Notes: a model not told the origin generated them from the letters alone. 64,000 nucleotides of DNA from Collinsella aerofaciens (GCF_018785265.1 NZ_WQPK01000024.1:1-64000), one strand, 5' to 3'. Counted from the stretch's first letter, positions 8,339 through 17,811 are shown. Numbers and translations: made by a program.

Positions 8339-8601
8339 TAGGCGATCTCGGCGCGAGCGGCCTCGATAGCGCGTGTAAGCTGGTCGGCGCAGGAGGTCTT
8401 TTTCATACCGCAGGTATTACCGGCGAGAACCTCGATTACGCGATCGGCAGGAGCGCCCTCGACCAGCTTGGAGATAGCCTTGAGATTGCCGTCGCAGCCG
8501 CCGGTAAACTCAACGCCCATCACCTTGTTGCCGTCATCGGAAAGGTCAAGGTGAATATTGCGAGCACACACGCCCTGAGGCTTGTAATCAAACGAAATCA
8601 T
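8338..8601 (-). CDS. TSCPD domain protein
   Basis: A small 87-residue protein matching the TSCPD family of about 80-residue proteins. It has the pattern of four cysteines (VCARNI, GGCDGN, NTCGMK, TSCADQL), which resembles the C-terminal Cys region of vitamin B12-dependent ribonucleotide reductases, and ends in a helix with TRAIEAARAE. Stand-alone members have no proven role; metal binding or redox is likely. GAGAGGGG is upstream of the ATG. Its stop overlaps the start of the lipoprotein gene. Confidence 0.88.
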   Translation of the reverse strand: MISFDYKPQGVCARNIHLDLSDDGNKVMGVEFTGGCDGNLKAISKLVEGAPADRVIEVLAGNTCGMKKTSCADQLTRAIEAARAEIA

Positions 8602-8665
8602 GCGATCCCCTCTCAGAATGTTATTCGAGACGACTATTATCCCCGTCTTTCCCTAAATGCAACGA

Positions 8666-8703
8666 GGCGCTTTGCCGGCAACACACATTACCAGCAAAGC
8701 GCC
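8666..8703. terminator. Hairpin after purB
   Basis: A 13-bp stem (GGCGCTTTGCCGG with CCAGCAAAGCGCC, one wobble) with a 12-base loop, 26 bases past the purB stop. There is no U-tract on the minus strand, so termination would be inefficient or factor-aided. Confidence 0.5.
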
Positions 8704-8729
8704 CTAAAAAGCTAACGTTATGCCCGAAC

Positions 8730-10076
8730 CTACTCGAAGCTCAGCTGCTCCAGGCGATCGAAGACCGTGTCGATACGGGTGAGGAAGTCCCACGGATCAA
8801 AGATCTCATCGAGCTTCTCCTGGCTGACGGTGCAGCGCGGATCGGCCTCGAGACGCTCCTTAAAGGTGGGGCCAGAGACACAATCCTGCACCTCGTGCCA
8901 GGTGGCCATGGCGTTTTCCTGCACGATAGCGTAGGCGTCCTCGCGGGTGATGCCCGTGTCGACGAGGGCAAGCAGCACCTTGGAGGAGAAGATGAGGCCG
9001 CGGGTCTTGTTGAGATTGGCCATCATGCGAGCGGGATACAGCTGCAGGCCGTCGATAACGCGGATGAGGCACTGGAACATGTGGTCGAGCGCGATGAAGC
9101 TATCGGCCTGGGCGACGCGCTCGGCGGAAGAATGCGAAATGTCGCGCTCGTGCCACAGGGCAACGTTGTCAAAGGCGACCTGAGCGTTGGACTTCACGAC
9201 GCGCGACAGGCCGCAGACCTTCTCCATGGTGATGGGATTGCGCTTGTGCGGCATGGCGGAGCTGCCCTTTTGGCCCTTGCGGAAGGGCTCCTCGGCCTCG
9301 AGCGTATCGGTCTTCTGCAGGTTGCGGACCTCGGTCGCGATGCGCTCGCAGGTGGCCGCCGTAGTGGCAAGCACGCCGGCAAGGTAGGCGTGGTGATCGC
9401 GACTGATGACCTGCGTGGACAGCGGATCGTGGACCAGGCCCAGGTGCTCGCAGACGTACTCCTCGACGAACGGCTCGATGGAGCTGTAGGTGCCGACGGC
9501 ACCGGAGATGGCACCGAAGGCAACGTTCCTGCGAGCATCCTCAAGACGATCGAGATCGCGCTTGAGCTCCCATGCCCAGGAGCCAAACTTCATACCGAAG
9601 GTCATCGGCTCGGCATGGATGCCATGGGTGCGGCCGGCGCAGAGCGTATTGCGCTCCTCGAAGGCACGGCGTTTGCAGATCTCGCCAAGCTTCTTAACGT
9701 CCTCGATAATCAGGTCACAGGCCTGGGTGAGCTGGTAGCACAGAGCCGTATCGCCCAGGTCGGAGCTGGTCATGCCGTAGTGAACCCAGCGGCTGGGCTT
9801 GGGGTCGCCCTCGGGAACATCGGCGTCGATGTACTCCTTCATGTTGGTCAGGAAGGCGATGACATCGTGGCGCGTGACCTCCTCGATCTCGTCAACCTTC
9901 GCCTTCTCAAAGTTGGCGTGGTCGCGAATCCACTGGGCCTCTTCTTTGGAAATGCCGATCTTGCCGAGCTCCGCCTGAGCCTCGCAGGCCAGGACCTCAA
10001 TCTCCTGCCAAATGGCGTACTTGTTCTCGAGGGAGAAGATGTGTCCCATCTCCGGGCGGGTATAGCGATCGATCAT
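8730..10076 (-). CDS. purB: Adenylosuccinate lyase
   Basis: This enzyme cleaves SAICAR to AICAR and adenylosuccinate to AMP, two steps of purine synthesis. The 448-residue protein shows RYTRPEMGHIFSLENKYAIW at the N-terminus, the HDVIAF and MTSSDLGDTA segments (general acid His and substrate loop), and the fumarase/aspartase superfamily signature KGQKGSSAMPHKRNP with the catalytic Ser loop. The ATG at 10076 follows AAAAGGAG by seven bases; an upstream in-frame ATG lies beyond this site. It is a single-gene unit. Confidence 0.96.
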   Translation of the reverse strand: MIDRYTRPEMGHIFSLENKYAIWQEIEVLACEAQAELGKIGISKEEAQWIRDHANFEKAKVDEIEEVTRHDVIAFLTNMKEYIDADVPEGDPKPSRWVHYGMTSSDLGDTALCYQLTQACDLIIEDVKKLGEICKRRAFEERNTLCAGRTHGIHAEPMTFGMKFGSWAWELKRDLDRLEDARRNVAFGAISGAVGTYSSIEPFVEEYVCEHLGLVHDPLSTQVISRDHHAYLAGVLATTAATCERIATEVRNLQKTDTLEAEEPFRKGQKGSSAMPHKRNPITMEKVCGLSRVVKSNAQVAFDNVALWHERDISHSSAERVAQADSFIALDHMFQCLIRVIDGLQLYPARMMANLNKTRGLIFSSKVLLALVDTGITREDAYAIVQENAMATWHEVQDCVSGPTFKERLEADPRCTVSQEKLDEIFDPWDFLTRIDTVFDRLEQLSFE

Positions 10077-10179
10077 AGCGGCTCCTTTTTGGTTATTGGC
10101 ACGTTGGTCGTAACTCAACCATTGTACCGTGCGCAGGTGCAAGTATGGGCAGCAGGCATTAACCTAACATTTTGGAATT

Positions 10180-10457
10180 GGAGCAAGCAACGGGACGTCT
10201 GCGTATTTGCTTTGCAAGTACGCACCGGCTGCGGTCGGCATGTCCCGGACCTACGCCTATGCGCGGGCAATATGGGTTGAATCTGACACTCCCGGCTGTC
10301 TCCCATGCTCGATGGAGCGGGCAACGGGACGTCCGCGTATTTGCTTCGCAAATCCGCACCGGCTTCAGGCGCCTGCCGGCGCCTTCGCCTGCTCGCTCCA
10401 AACGCTTCGCGTTTGTTTTACGCTCGCACCCTGGCGGGTTCGAGTCCCGGCGCTTTA
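10180..10457 (-). repeat. Tandem composite tRNA-tail elements downstream of tRNA-Gly
   Basis: Two diverged copies of the tRNA-Gly 3' end (GGAGCGGGCAACGGGAC at 10314-10330, exact; GGAGCAAGCAACGGGAC at 10180-10196, two mismatches) are each followed by a GTATTTGCTTCGCAAAT-type palindrome. The inner copy continues with AAACGCTTCGCGTTT and ends at a T-arm-like GGCGGGTTCGAGTCCCGGCG (10433-10452) against the terminator of the tRNA. The layout is that of the element beside tRNA-Lys. This accounts for most of the 430 bases without a gene between purB and tRNA-Gly. Confidence 0.6.
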
Positions 10458-10460
10458 TTG

Positions 10461-10495
10461 AAAAAAGCACGGCACCGGAACGGTGTCGTGCTTTT
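10461..10495 (-). terminator. Intrinsic terminator of tRNA-Gly
   Basis: On the minus strand GCACGACACCG pairs with CGGTGCCGTGC (one wobble), three-base loop, followed by six T. Confidence 0.85.
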
Positions 10496-10506
10496 ACTTT
10501 TTCTGG

Positions 10507-10578
10507 AGCGGGCAACGGGACTCGAACCCGCGAGTGTCAGCTTGGGAAGCTGATGCCTTACCACTTGGCGATGCCCGC
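10507..10578 (-). tRNA. tRNA-Gly (anticodon CCC)
   Basis: On the minus strand the acceptor GCGGGCA pairs with TGCCCGC, the anticodon stem CAGC/GCTG encloses TTCCCAA, and the T-arm GCGGGTTCGAGTCCCGT is normal. The discriminator is T, usual for bacterial tRNA-Gly, and CCA is not encoded. Confidence 0.95.
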
Positions 10579-10875
10579 TTGTGTGTTGGCTAGTATAACG
10601 CGGTTGTCTTGTTCGATACAAGGGTGGCGATGCTTGTTTTAGCTGTGGAGATTCGTTTGAAAATCGCATCAATTGTGGAGACGAGGACCTTTGGCCTCCT
10701 GTTCTCCTTATCTTCTACCTGCGCTTTTGCCTGATTGTTGTATTTGAGCTCAATTTGTCAGGAATTGGGCAAGCTTTTGGTCAGGCTCCGGTACTTACCC
10801 GCATGAACCTCGGGGGTAGCCTCATCCTACGCGTCGCAACCTCCCCATGCGGCGCACGAGGGATAAGGAGCAGCC
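10579..10875. other. Gap without a gene before the adhesin
   Basis: About 300 bases, lower in GC at its left end. I see no convincing ORF, promoter hexamers or riboswitch. It should hold the promoter of the adhesin gene, since the tRNA upstream runs the other way. Confidence 0.5.
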
Positions 10876-13800
10876 ATGTCCAACGCACCCACGCACTCTG
10901 TCCACAGCGCAATCGCAACAGGTCCGCTGCTCCTGCTCCTCTTCCTGCTTTTCGGCTGTCTGGCACCGGGAGCCGCATTTGCCGTCGATGGCTACGACCA
11001 GCTCGGCTTCCGCACTATTAGCGATGATTGTGGGCCCTTCTTCATCGGCAAGTATGAAGCTCAAGACGCCTCGATCGCCTACTGCATGAACCAGGAACGC
11101 CCCGGGCCCACCAAGCCGGGCGGTCCATGGCTCAACTTTGATCAAGGCTGGGTGTGGCTCGACGACGAGTTCGCGGCAATCGTTTGTCACGGATATCCTA
11201 CCGCCACGTCGTTTGGCGGTTACCATCTTTCACCCGATCGCGCCCGCGCCGCCACCCAGCTTGCCGTATGGATGCTCAACGGCACTACCCATGTCGACGG
11301 CACCTACTCCTACACGACCGCTCAGGGCAAAACCAAGAGTGGGCACTTTACCGCCGACAATGAAGTCGTGGCGGCTGCGCGATGGCTCCACGACAGCGCA
11401 AAATCAGGAAGCATCAAAGCCGCTCCGCACCGCGCGCGGCGCTATCTAGGAACCGTATCGGGCGGCAGCAAACGTCAAGACATGCTCTATGTACTACCGG
11501 CGGTCTCTGTTTCCTTCCAAAAGCAGTCTGCAAACGCTGCCATTACCAGCGGAAACAATACTTATCAGTTTGATGGGGCAACATTCGATGTTTTTGAGAG
11601 CGCCAGCGGCGCGCGTGTCGGCACCGTCCAGATGGACAGCAACGGTCGAGCGCAGGCAACACTCCAACCCAACACGGCATACTACCTAGTTGAGACAACA
11701 GCGCCAGCTGGTTATATCCCCCGGCACGATCGCATTGCCTTTACCACGACGGATAACGGCGGATACGTCACCATTGATGAACAACCCGGCACCATTACCT
11801 TGCGCATTGTAAAGCTCGACGCCGCAACGAATGCAGGCCCCCAAGTTGGGGCTTCGCTCGCAGGAGCAGAATTCGTGTGCGTATCGCAATCAACCCCTGG
11901 ATGGACACAAACTCTCAGGACCGATGAAAGCGGTCGAGCTACCCTCACCGATGTCCCCCTGGGAACCTTTACCATCTATGAATCGAAGGCGCCCGAGGGC
12001 TATTTGCCCTCCGGTGACAGTTGGTCTTACACCGTTGGAGCCGACCAACTCGGCGATTCAGGCGTGGTCGAGATCGAATCTCGCGTTTCCGATATTCCCA
12101 TTGCGTTTGACCTTGAGATTTCAAAATTCAAGGACTACGGCAATAGCGATCAATCCGGCCTGGAGCAGCCGGCAGGAGATGTTGTCTTTGAGGTTGTCAG
12201 TAACAGCTCTCAGCAGGTTGTTGGCACACTGACTACAAACATCTATGGCTTTGCCTCCACCAAAGACCAGCCCGAAGCATGGTTTGGCACAGGCAAGCGA
12301 CCAGCCGGTGTCCACGGAGCCGTCCCATACGACCGCGCCGGCTACACGGTTCGTGAGGTTCCGGAAACCGTCCCCGAGGGTTTTAAACGTGCGGGGGAAT
12401 GGACCGTCGAGGCTAATCAGATTTCCGACGGCGCCGAGCTTCAATATATCGTGGACAACCACGCTCTGTCGACGCATCTCCAGATTGTAAAACGCGATGC
12501 CCAAACAGGCGCTTCTGTTCCCCTAGCCGGATTCACCTTCCAACTCCTCGACAGCAATCACAAACCTGTCTCACAAACATGCTGGTATCCAGCACATAAC
12601 GTAATGGACACCTTTACGACTGACGCGACCGGCACCGTCACACTGCCCGAATCGCTCGTGCCGGGCACCTATTATGTACGCGAAACCTCGGCCAAAGAGC
12701 CCTATCTTGTCGGCGGAGAGATCGAGGTAAACATACCCGCCGATATAAACCTAACGCCCGTTGCAATCGTCTCGTATTATGACCACGCCGCGACCGGAAA
12801 CATCAGGATCGTTAAAACCGATGCCGTAGACGGCAGCAGCCTCGCGGGCGCCATCTTTGAGATCCGTGCCTCAGGTGATATCGTGCGCCCCGACGGTAGC
12901 ATTGCCGCGCTCGACGGTGAGACTGTCGCTACCGTCACGACAGATGAAACTGGAGAAGCACGCGCGGACGACCTCCCGTTGGGATCTGGCACCGCACGCT
13001 ACGAGGTCGTCGAGACTCAAGCGCCGACCGGCTTCTTACTCGACCGGACGCACCATATCGTCGACCTTACCTATGCCGACCAGAAAACACCCGTTGTGGA
13101 AGCGCGGCTTAACGTATCCGACGATTACACCAAGGTTGATATCTCCAAGGTCGATGCAAGCGGAGAGCAGGAAGTGAAAGGCGCACAGCTCACCTTATAT
13201 GGTCCCGATAAAACCGAAATAGACTCCTGGACCTCATCCGACAAGCCGCACCGTATCGAACATCTTGCACCCGGCACCTACTCGTTGCGCGAAACGATGT
13301 CTCCGCGGACCTATGACCTTGCCGAGGAGATAACGTTTGAAATAAAGGATACGGGAGAAGTCCAATCCGTCGCGATGAAGGATGCGCCCATCGAGATCAA
13401 AGGACAGGTCGACAAGCGTCAGGAACTTGTCCAACCTATCGGGAAGGGTCTGTTGGCTAACGGCGATGGAAAAAACCGCGCCGCGATGCAAACCAATACG
13501 GATGGGCTTTTCTCCTATACCATCGATGCTCGAAACGATTCCGCTACTTGGGTTGATGAGTTTACGATTACCGATGATCTTGAGTGCGCCAAAGACGGCA
13601 CGGCGAGATTCGTCTCAATCGAAACCCCCGTCGCCATCGGCGACCTCAATGGTCTGTGCAACGTGTGGTATCGCACGACGCCGTTGGACTCGACAGACGT
13701 CGATGAGCCGGCAAACGCGACACTTGACGATGGGCACGAAAATCCTTGGCTTGAGTCCGATGAAGTAAGGGAGAGTCTGGGTGAGGATTGCCGCCTCGTC

Positions 13801-14307
13801 GATTACGACGGCTGGCACCTCTGGAAGGCGGATGTCTCGACCACGGAATCCACCACACTCGAGGCGAAAGAACTCGACCTTGCGTCCAATACCGTCGTAA
13901 CGGGCATTCGAATTGAATACGGTGCGGTAGCCGCCGACTTTACGACTCGAAGCGATGCGGATTCTTGGACCCGCGATGATCTCAAGGATGAGCACGACGA
14001 CCTTGACGATGCCAAAGCAATCCTTGGCACAGACGCTCGGGGCGCAGTCGTACACATGCAGGCAACGTCGGCTTATACGCCCCAAACCGCACTCACCAAC
14101 AGCGCACGCGTCGATCTTTGCCGCAACGGTGGCGGCGATAAACTTGAGTCACATGACGAGGACCGTGTCATTCAACGCTGTACCCTACCGCAGGACCTAC
14201 CGGCAACAGGATCAGTTCCCATCGCCGCTTGCATCACCGCGCTCCTGACCTCGGGTGCCGCAGCCCTATGGTTCGCTCGCCTTAGGTCGATCCCAAAGAA
14301 GCGCTAG
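10876..14307 (+). CDS. Sortase-anchored surface adhesin with thioester (TQXA) and Cna-B domains
   Basis: A 1143-residue cell-wall protein. There is a signal peptide (residues 1-36, ending GAAFA). A thioester domain follows, with YCMNQ (Cys70) and the TQLA motif (127-130); in this family a Cys-Gln bond lets the protein attach covalently to host surfaces. Then come several prealbumin/Cna-B repeats, recognised by starts such as LRIVKLDAATN, LQIVKRDAQTG and IRIVKTDAVDG and by E-box ends such as YYLVETTAPAGY and TIYESKAPEGYL, which usually form Lys-Asn isopeptide bonds. The C-terminus is LPATG (1108-1112), a hydrophobic helix and RLRSIPKKR. AAGGAG precedes the ATG. No sortase gene is in the window. 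Pilus-tip adhesin or stand-alone adhesin cannot be told apart. Confidence 0.93.
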   Translation: MSNAPTHSVHSAIATGPLLLLLFLLFGCLAPGAAFAVDGYDQLGFRTISDDCGPFFIGKYEAQDASIAYCMNQERPGPTKPGGPWLNFDQGWVWLDDEFAAIVCHGYPTATSFGGYHLSPDRARAATQLAVWMLNGTTHVDGTYSYTTAQGKTKSGHFTADNEVVAAARWLHDSAKSGSIKAAPHRARRYLGTVSGGSKRQDMLYVLPAVSVSFQKQSANAAITSGNNTYQFDGATFDVFESASGARVGTVQMDSNGRAQATLQPNTAYYLVETTAPAGYIPRHDRIAFTTTDNGGYVTIDEQPGTITLRIVKLDAATNAGPQVGASLAGAEFVCVSQSTPGWTQTLRTDESGRATLTDVPLGTFTIYESKAPEGYLPSGDSWSYTVGADQLGDSGVVEIESRVSDIPIAFDLEISKFKDYGNSDQSGLEQPAGDVVFEVVSNSSQQVVGTLTTNIYGFASTKDQPEAWFGTGKRPAGVHGAVPYDRAGYTVREVPETVPEGFKRAGEWTVEANQISDGAELQYIVDNHALSTHLQIVKRDAQTGASVPLAGFTFQLLDSNHKPVSQTCWYPAHNVMDTFTTDATGTVTLPESLVPGTYYVRETSAKEPYLVGGEIEVNIPADINLTPVAIVSYYDHAATGNIRIVKTDAVDGSSLAGAIFEIRASGDIVRPDGSIAALDGETVATVTTDETGEARADDLPLGSGTARYEVVETQAPTGFLLDRTHHIVDLTYADQKTPVVEARLNVSDDYTKVDISKVDASGEQEVKGAQLTLYGPDKTEIDSWTSSDKPHRIEHLAPGTYSLRETMSPRTYDLAEEITFEIKDTGEVQSVAMKDAPIEIKGQVDKRQELVQPIGKGLLANGDGKNRAAMQTNTDGLFSYTIDARNDSATWVDEFTITDDLECAKDGTARFVSIETPVAIGDLNGLCNVWYRTTPLDSTDVDEPANATLDDGHENPWLESDEVRESLGEDCRLVDYDGWHLWKADVSTTESTTLEAKELDLASNTVVTGIRIEYGAVAADFTTRSDADSWTRDDLKDEHDDLDDAKAILGTDARGAVVHMQATSAYTPQTALTNSARVDLCRNGGGDKLESHDEDRVIQRCTLPQDLPATGSVPIAACITALLTSGAAALWFARLRSIPKKR

Positions 14308-14317
14308 CGCGATGAAA

Positions 14318-14352
14318 AAGCGGGCGAGCCAGTCCCCTGGCTCGCCCGCTTT
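14318..14352. terminator. Bidirectional terminator after the adhesin
   Basis: A perfect 15-bp stem (AAGCGGGCGAGCCAG / CTGGCTCGCCCGCTT) with a TCCC loop, flanked by an A-run on one side and TTTC on the other. It separates the adhesin from the convergent genes. Confidence 0.85.
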
Positions 14353-14373
14353 CAATCATGTAAATCGCCGTAT

Positions 14374-14592
14374 CTACTCTGCAGACGAAGATCCACCATC
14401 AACGATTGTCTGCTCGGACTCAGGAATCCCATCGGCACCCGTACTCTGTTCTTGCTCCACCTCTTCGCTGATTGCGGAGGCAGGGGTCGAGCCCTTCGCA
14501 CCCACGATGTAGGCAGCCCCAAATCCTAACGCAATGGCAATCAAGGTCAAAATCACGTAGACAGGCCAATGGCGCTTAATATACGAAAACAC
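14374..14592 (-). CDS. Small single-pass membrane protein
   Basis: This 72-residue protein has a short basic N-terminus, one membrane helix (about residues 11-31, VYVILTLIAIALGFGAAYIV), and an acidic Ser/Glu-rich tail. It starts with GTG behind AAGGAG and lies 21 bases past the large M28-like gene, so it is probably the last gene of that unit. No family recognised. Confidence 0.75.
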   Translation of the reverse strand: MFSYIKRHWPVYVILTLIAIALGFGAAYIVGAKGSTPASAISEEVEQEQSTGADGIPESEQTIVDGGSSSAE

Positions 14593-14613
14593 GTTGACTC
14601 CTTAGAGCTCCGT

Positions 14614-17600
14614 CTACGAACGGCGGATAACCTCGGTCACGACCTCGGATACCGTGGCAATGTTCGTCGGGTTGACATTGTGAGGCAGGTCGTCCTCAGT
14701 ACGAGCGCAAGCCAGACGCGTGCCGTCCACGCCGGCGATGGTGAGGGCTCGGCGGCTCGCCTCGAGCGCGGCATAGGCATCAGTCTTGGCATAGGGCATC
14801 TCGAGCGCGCCACAATCGACATGGAACGACTTGCACACCTTGCTGACCAGGTTCATGATGCGGCGATCGCCCTTGAGCAGCTGTTGTTCGCCCTCAACCG
14901 TCACCACCGAAAGCCTACCGGCGCCGACGGATTCAAGATTGATAAAGAATACGCCGCGGAGCTTATCGCGATGCGAAGCCAAGAAGGCCTTCATACCGGC
15001 GCCATCACAATCCGAGGCGCCCGTTGCCACAAACCAGATATCGTGACCGAGCAGCTCATCGTCGCCCATAGAGGCGACAGCCGAGAGCATATCTTCGGAA
15101 GAAGCGCCGTCGGAAGACGTAGCGCCGCCCTTCCAGCCATCGTTATCGTCCTCGAAATTATCCCACGAACCGATGCCGCGACCGGACTTCTTGGCATCGT
15201 AATCGTCTTCGACGCCCAGCCAGTCACTCATGCTGTCCTGTTCGTTTTTCTTTTTACGACCGAACAGGCCGCCCAGGCCGCGCTTGCGAGACTTGGGTGC
15301 CGCAGGGGCGGGAGCCGAAATGGTCTCGATCGGCTGTGCGCCCGACGCAACGGGCATAGGAGGCGCAACGGGTGCCGATGTGGGTTCGGGACCCTGGGCG
15401 GTAGCAAAGGGGTCGTTGACCTGTGCGGAGGGATCGGGAAGGTCGAACAGCGACGTGCGAGACGCAACGTTTGTCTGCTTCATCGACGGCAGCGACGGAT
15501 CGGGGACCGAAGCCAGCGGAGACGAGGAGGGTGCAGGCGACGGTGCCGACGCCGGATCGGGAACATTCATCTGCGGACGCGGCGATGCTTGGGAGGAAAT
15601 CTGGGCCATAAGGGAATCGACCGTTTCGTCCTGGGTGGGAGCGACATTGGCAACCGTGGCACCGGAACCACTCGGGGTCGGCATGGTGAAAATCTGCGTG
15701 GAGTAAGGCCTCGACTCATCCGTCTCGGGAGTCTCGGAAACCGCAGGCACCTCCTCCTGCTCGACCTCGGCCGAATCACCTTGATCGGCTGCCGCGTATT
15801 GCTCTTCGTCAGAGTTGGCCTCGACGGACTCGTCCTCGGCAGCATCCTGAATTTCGGCAGCATCAATGGGCTCGTCATCGTCTGCCGCGTCGCCCTGCTC
15901 ATCGGAAACAGGAAGGGGCTCGGCAATCGCGGTTCCTTGCTTTTCAAACGTTATCGTGGAATCGAACTGCGCGGCATCAAACGACATGGTGCTATCGACG
16001 TGCTGCTGAGCCTCGAAAGACGTCGTCGCCTCAACAACATCCGTGGACGCCGGTTGCTGGGACTCAAAGGACGTTGTAGCTTCGGCAGCGTTGACGGGCA
16101 CGGACTGCATAGCCTCGTTCTGCTCGAGCTCTTGCGCCGCGCGCTCACGTGCCGCCTCGGCTGCCTGCTGCTGAGCGATAGCCTCCTGCTCGGCAGCCTC
16201 GCGTGCGGCAGCGCGCTTCTCCTCGAAATCGTCGACAAATTTCTTGCCCTTTGCAAGCGCACCCTTAAAGAAGTTGGAAGCGCTGGCGCCAATCGAAGAG
16301 AACGCGGATGCAATATCGGCATGGGGCGTTGCCGCGGGAATCTCGGCCGAGAAATCAGTATCGCTCTCGTAAGACACGCGCCTCGGCTGTTCAGCGTAAT
16401 CATCGTCAGGCTCGTCCGCAACGTCTTGCGCCGGCGCGGCGGGGGCCAAAATGTCCAGTCCTGCCGCGGGATCGATCGCGGACACCGCCTCGGGCTCGGC
16501 AACGGCAGCGGTAACCGCGGCAGACTCATCATCCACGGTGACGGCGGGCGCAGGTGCAGTCACGACGGGGGCAGGCTCGGGCTCAAACGTCGGCTCCTCG
16601 CCCTCCTCGTAATCGAGCGTGCAGGACTCGGGAAGCATCCCGAGCGCACGGATGGCATCCGAACCAAAGCGGATGTTGCCGGCGGCATTGCGATAGAGCT
16701 TGGGCTCGGGCTCGGCCGCGACAGGCTCCTCCGCCGGCTCGGCAGCGGAAACCTCGTCATTGAACTCTTCGGCCTGGACAGCCTGATTCTGATCCTCGGG
16801 CACAATGGCGCCAATCAGCGTCTCGTCGGCAGACGCACCCTCAAAGCCCTCGATCTGCTCGTCGAAATCCTCACCCTGTTCGGGCTCGGCCTGAGCGTCG
16901 GGAGCAATCGGCTGACCGAACTCATCCTCGGCGTAGGTAGGCTCTTCATACTCGATGGTGTTGCCGTAGTCGTTTTGCTGTTGGGCCGCGGCATACTCCG
17001 CTGCTGCGCGCGCCATCTCCTCGGCACGACGCTTCTGCTCCCCAAAATAGGTATCGAACGGAACATCGTCGGGAAACTCGTTTTCGCCCTGGAAGGGAGC
17101 AACGTTGTCCATAACGCCGAGCATAGCGGCGACAGAAGACTTGTTGCACACCGCGCCGGACGTATAGGGAAGAATGTAGCGGTTAGAAATGATGTTTGCC
17201 GCGTTGGCGAGCGCAACGAGGGAAGCGAGGATCGCGACAATCCACAGCAGAACCTTGAGCGCGCCGGGGAGCGGCAGGATACGCAAGATGGCAACGGCAG
17301 CAGGGGCAACCGTGGCAACGGGCAACAGCTTGGCGATGAGCGCACGATACGAAGCATAGGGCTCGCGGGCGAGCAGCTCGGCACGGGGAGAGTCGTAGTG
17401 TGCGACAACGACCACCGGGCGGTTGCGCGGAGACGCGAGCGGGCCCGAGGCCTTGTGGTAGGCGATGACATTTTGGCTCACGCCCGTCTTGCCCAGGCGT
17501 GAAACCACGGGGTGGCCCGTGCGCTCGAGCACGTAAAGAACGGCGCCGACAATGGCCAGCAAGGTGCCGACCAAGCCGATGCCGCCGCCGATGCCCATCA

Positions 17601-17811
17601 GCAGGGCGCCGGCAAACGCAAGAATACCGGTAACGGCAAATGCCAACCTGCTGGGCGCCGGGGCATTGAACTCCTGAACCTCGGGATCAAAGCCGTGGTT
17701 GCGGAAGATCTGAGCGATATCCTCGGCAGCCAAGCGCTCTTCTTCGCTGCATGCCGGCGTGATGCCGGTGTTCTGCAGCAGGTGGTTAATATAGTTCTGG
17801 GTGTTCGCCAT
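14614..17811 (-). CDS. Large membrane protein with degenerate M28-type peptidase fold and long disordered insert
   Basis: A 1065-residue protein. The N-terminal 240 residues hold two pairs of membrane helices (about 56-95 and 160-204) and an M28-like strand VVVVAHYDS with His138-Asp140 at the first zinc-ligand position. The last 130 residues carry the other half (DIWFVATGASDCDGAGMKAFL and DDLPHNVNPTNIATVSEVV). In between lie about 680 acidic, Ala/Pro/Glu/Gln-rich residues, with short repeats of the form ATTSFE. The usual Asp after GA (here GAVCNKSS) and the catalytic Glu pair (here SD) are missing, so catalysis is doubtful. The ATG at 17811 has GGAG upstream. It diverges from the WYL regulators. 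Confidence 0.7.
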   Translation of the reverse strand: MANTQNYINHLLQNTGITPACSEEERLAAEDIAQIFRNHGFDPEVQEFNAPAPSRLAFAVTGILAFAGALLMGIGGGIGLVGTLLAIVGAVLYVLERTGHPVVSRLGKTGVSQNVIAYHKASGPLASPRNRPVVVVAHYDSPRAELLAREPYASYRALIAKLLPVATVAPAAVAILRILPLPGALKVLLWIVAILASLVALANAANIISNRYILPYTSGAVCNKSSVAAMLGVMDNVAPFQGENEFPDDVPFDTYFGEQKRRAEEMARAAAEYAAAQQQNDYGNTIEYEEPTYAEDEFGQPIAPDAQAEPEQGEDFDEQIEGFEGASADETLIGAIVPEDQNQAVQAEEFNDEVSAAEPAEEPVAAEPEPKLYRNAAGNIRFGSDAIRALGMLPESCTLDYEEGEEPTFEPEPAPVVTAPAPAVTVDDESAAVTAAVAEPEAVSAIDPAAGLDILAPAAPAQDVADEPDDDYAEQPRRVSYESDTDFSAEIPAATPHADIASAFSSIGASASNFFKGALAKGKKFVDDFEEKRAAAREAAEQEAIAQQQAAEAARERAAQELEQNEAMQSVPVNAAEATTSFESQQPASTDVVEATTSFEAQQHVDSTMSFDAAQFDSTITFEKQGTAIAEPLPVSDEQGDAADDDEPIDAAEIQDAAEDESVEANSDEEQYAAADQGDSAEVEQEEVPAVSETPETDESRPYSTQIFTMPTPSGSGATVANVAPTQDETVDSLMAQISSQASPRPQMNVPDPASAPSPAPSSSPLASVPDPSLPSMKQTNVASRTSLFDLPDPSAQVNDPFATAQGPEPTSAPVAPPMPVASGAQPIETISAPAPAAPKSRKRGLGGLFGRKKKNEQDSMSDWLGVEDDYDAKKSGRGIGSWDNFEDDNDGWKGGATSSDGASSEDMLSAVASMGDDELLGHDIWFVATGASDCDGAGMKAFLASHRDKLRGVFFINLESVGAGRLSVVTVEGEQQLLKGDRRIMNLVSKVCKSFHVDCGALEMPYAKTDAYAALEASRRALTIAGVDGTRLACARTEDDLPHNVNPTNIATVSEVVTEVIRRS

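Noticed and set aside
14569..17502. A 977-residue open frame antisense to the M28-like gene
   Set aside because: It is Gly/Arg/Leu-rich, has no ribosome binding site and mirrors the codon bias of the gene on the other strand.
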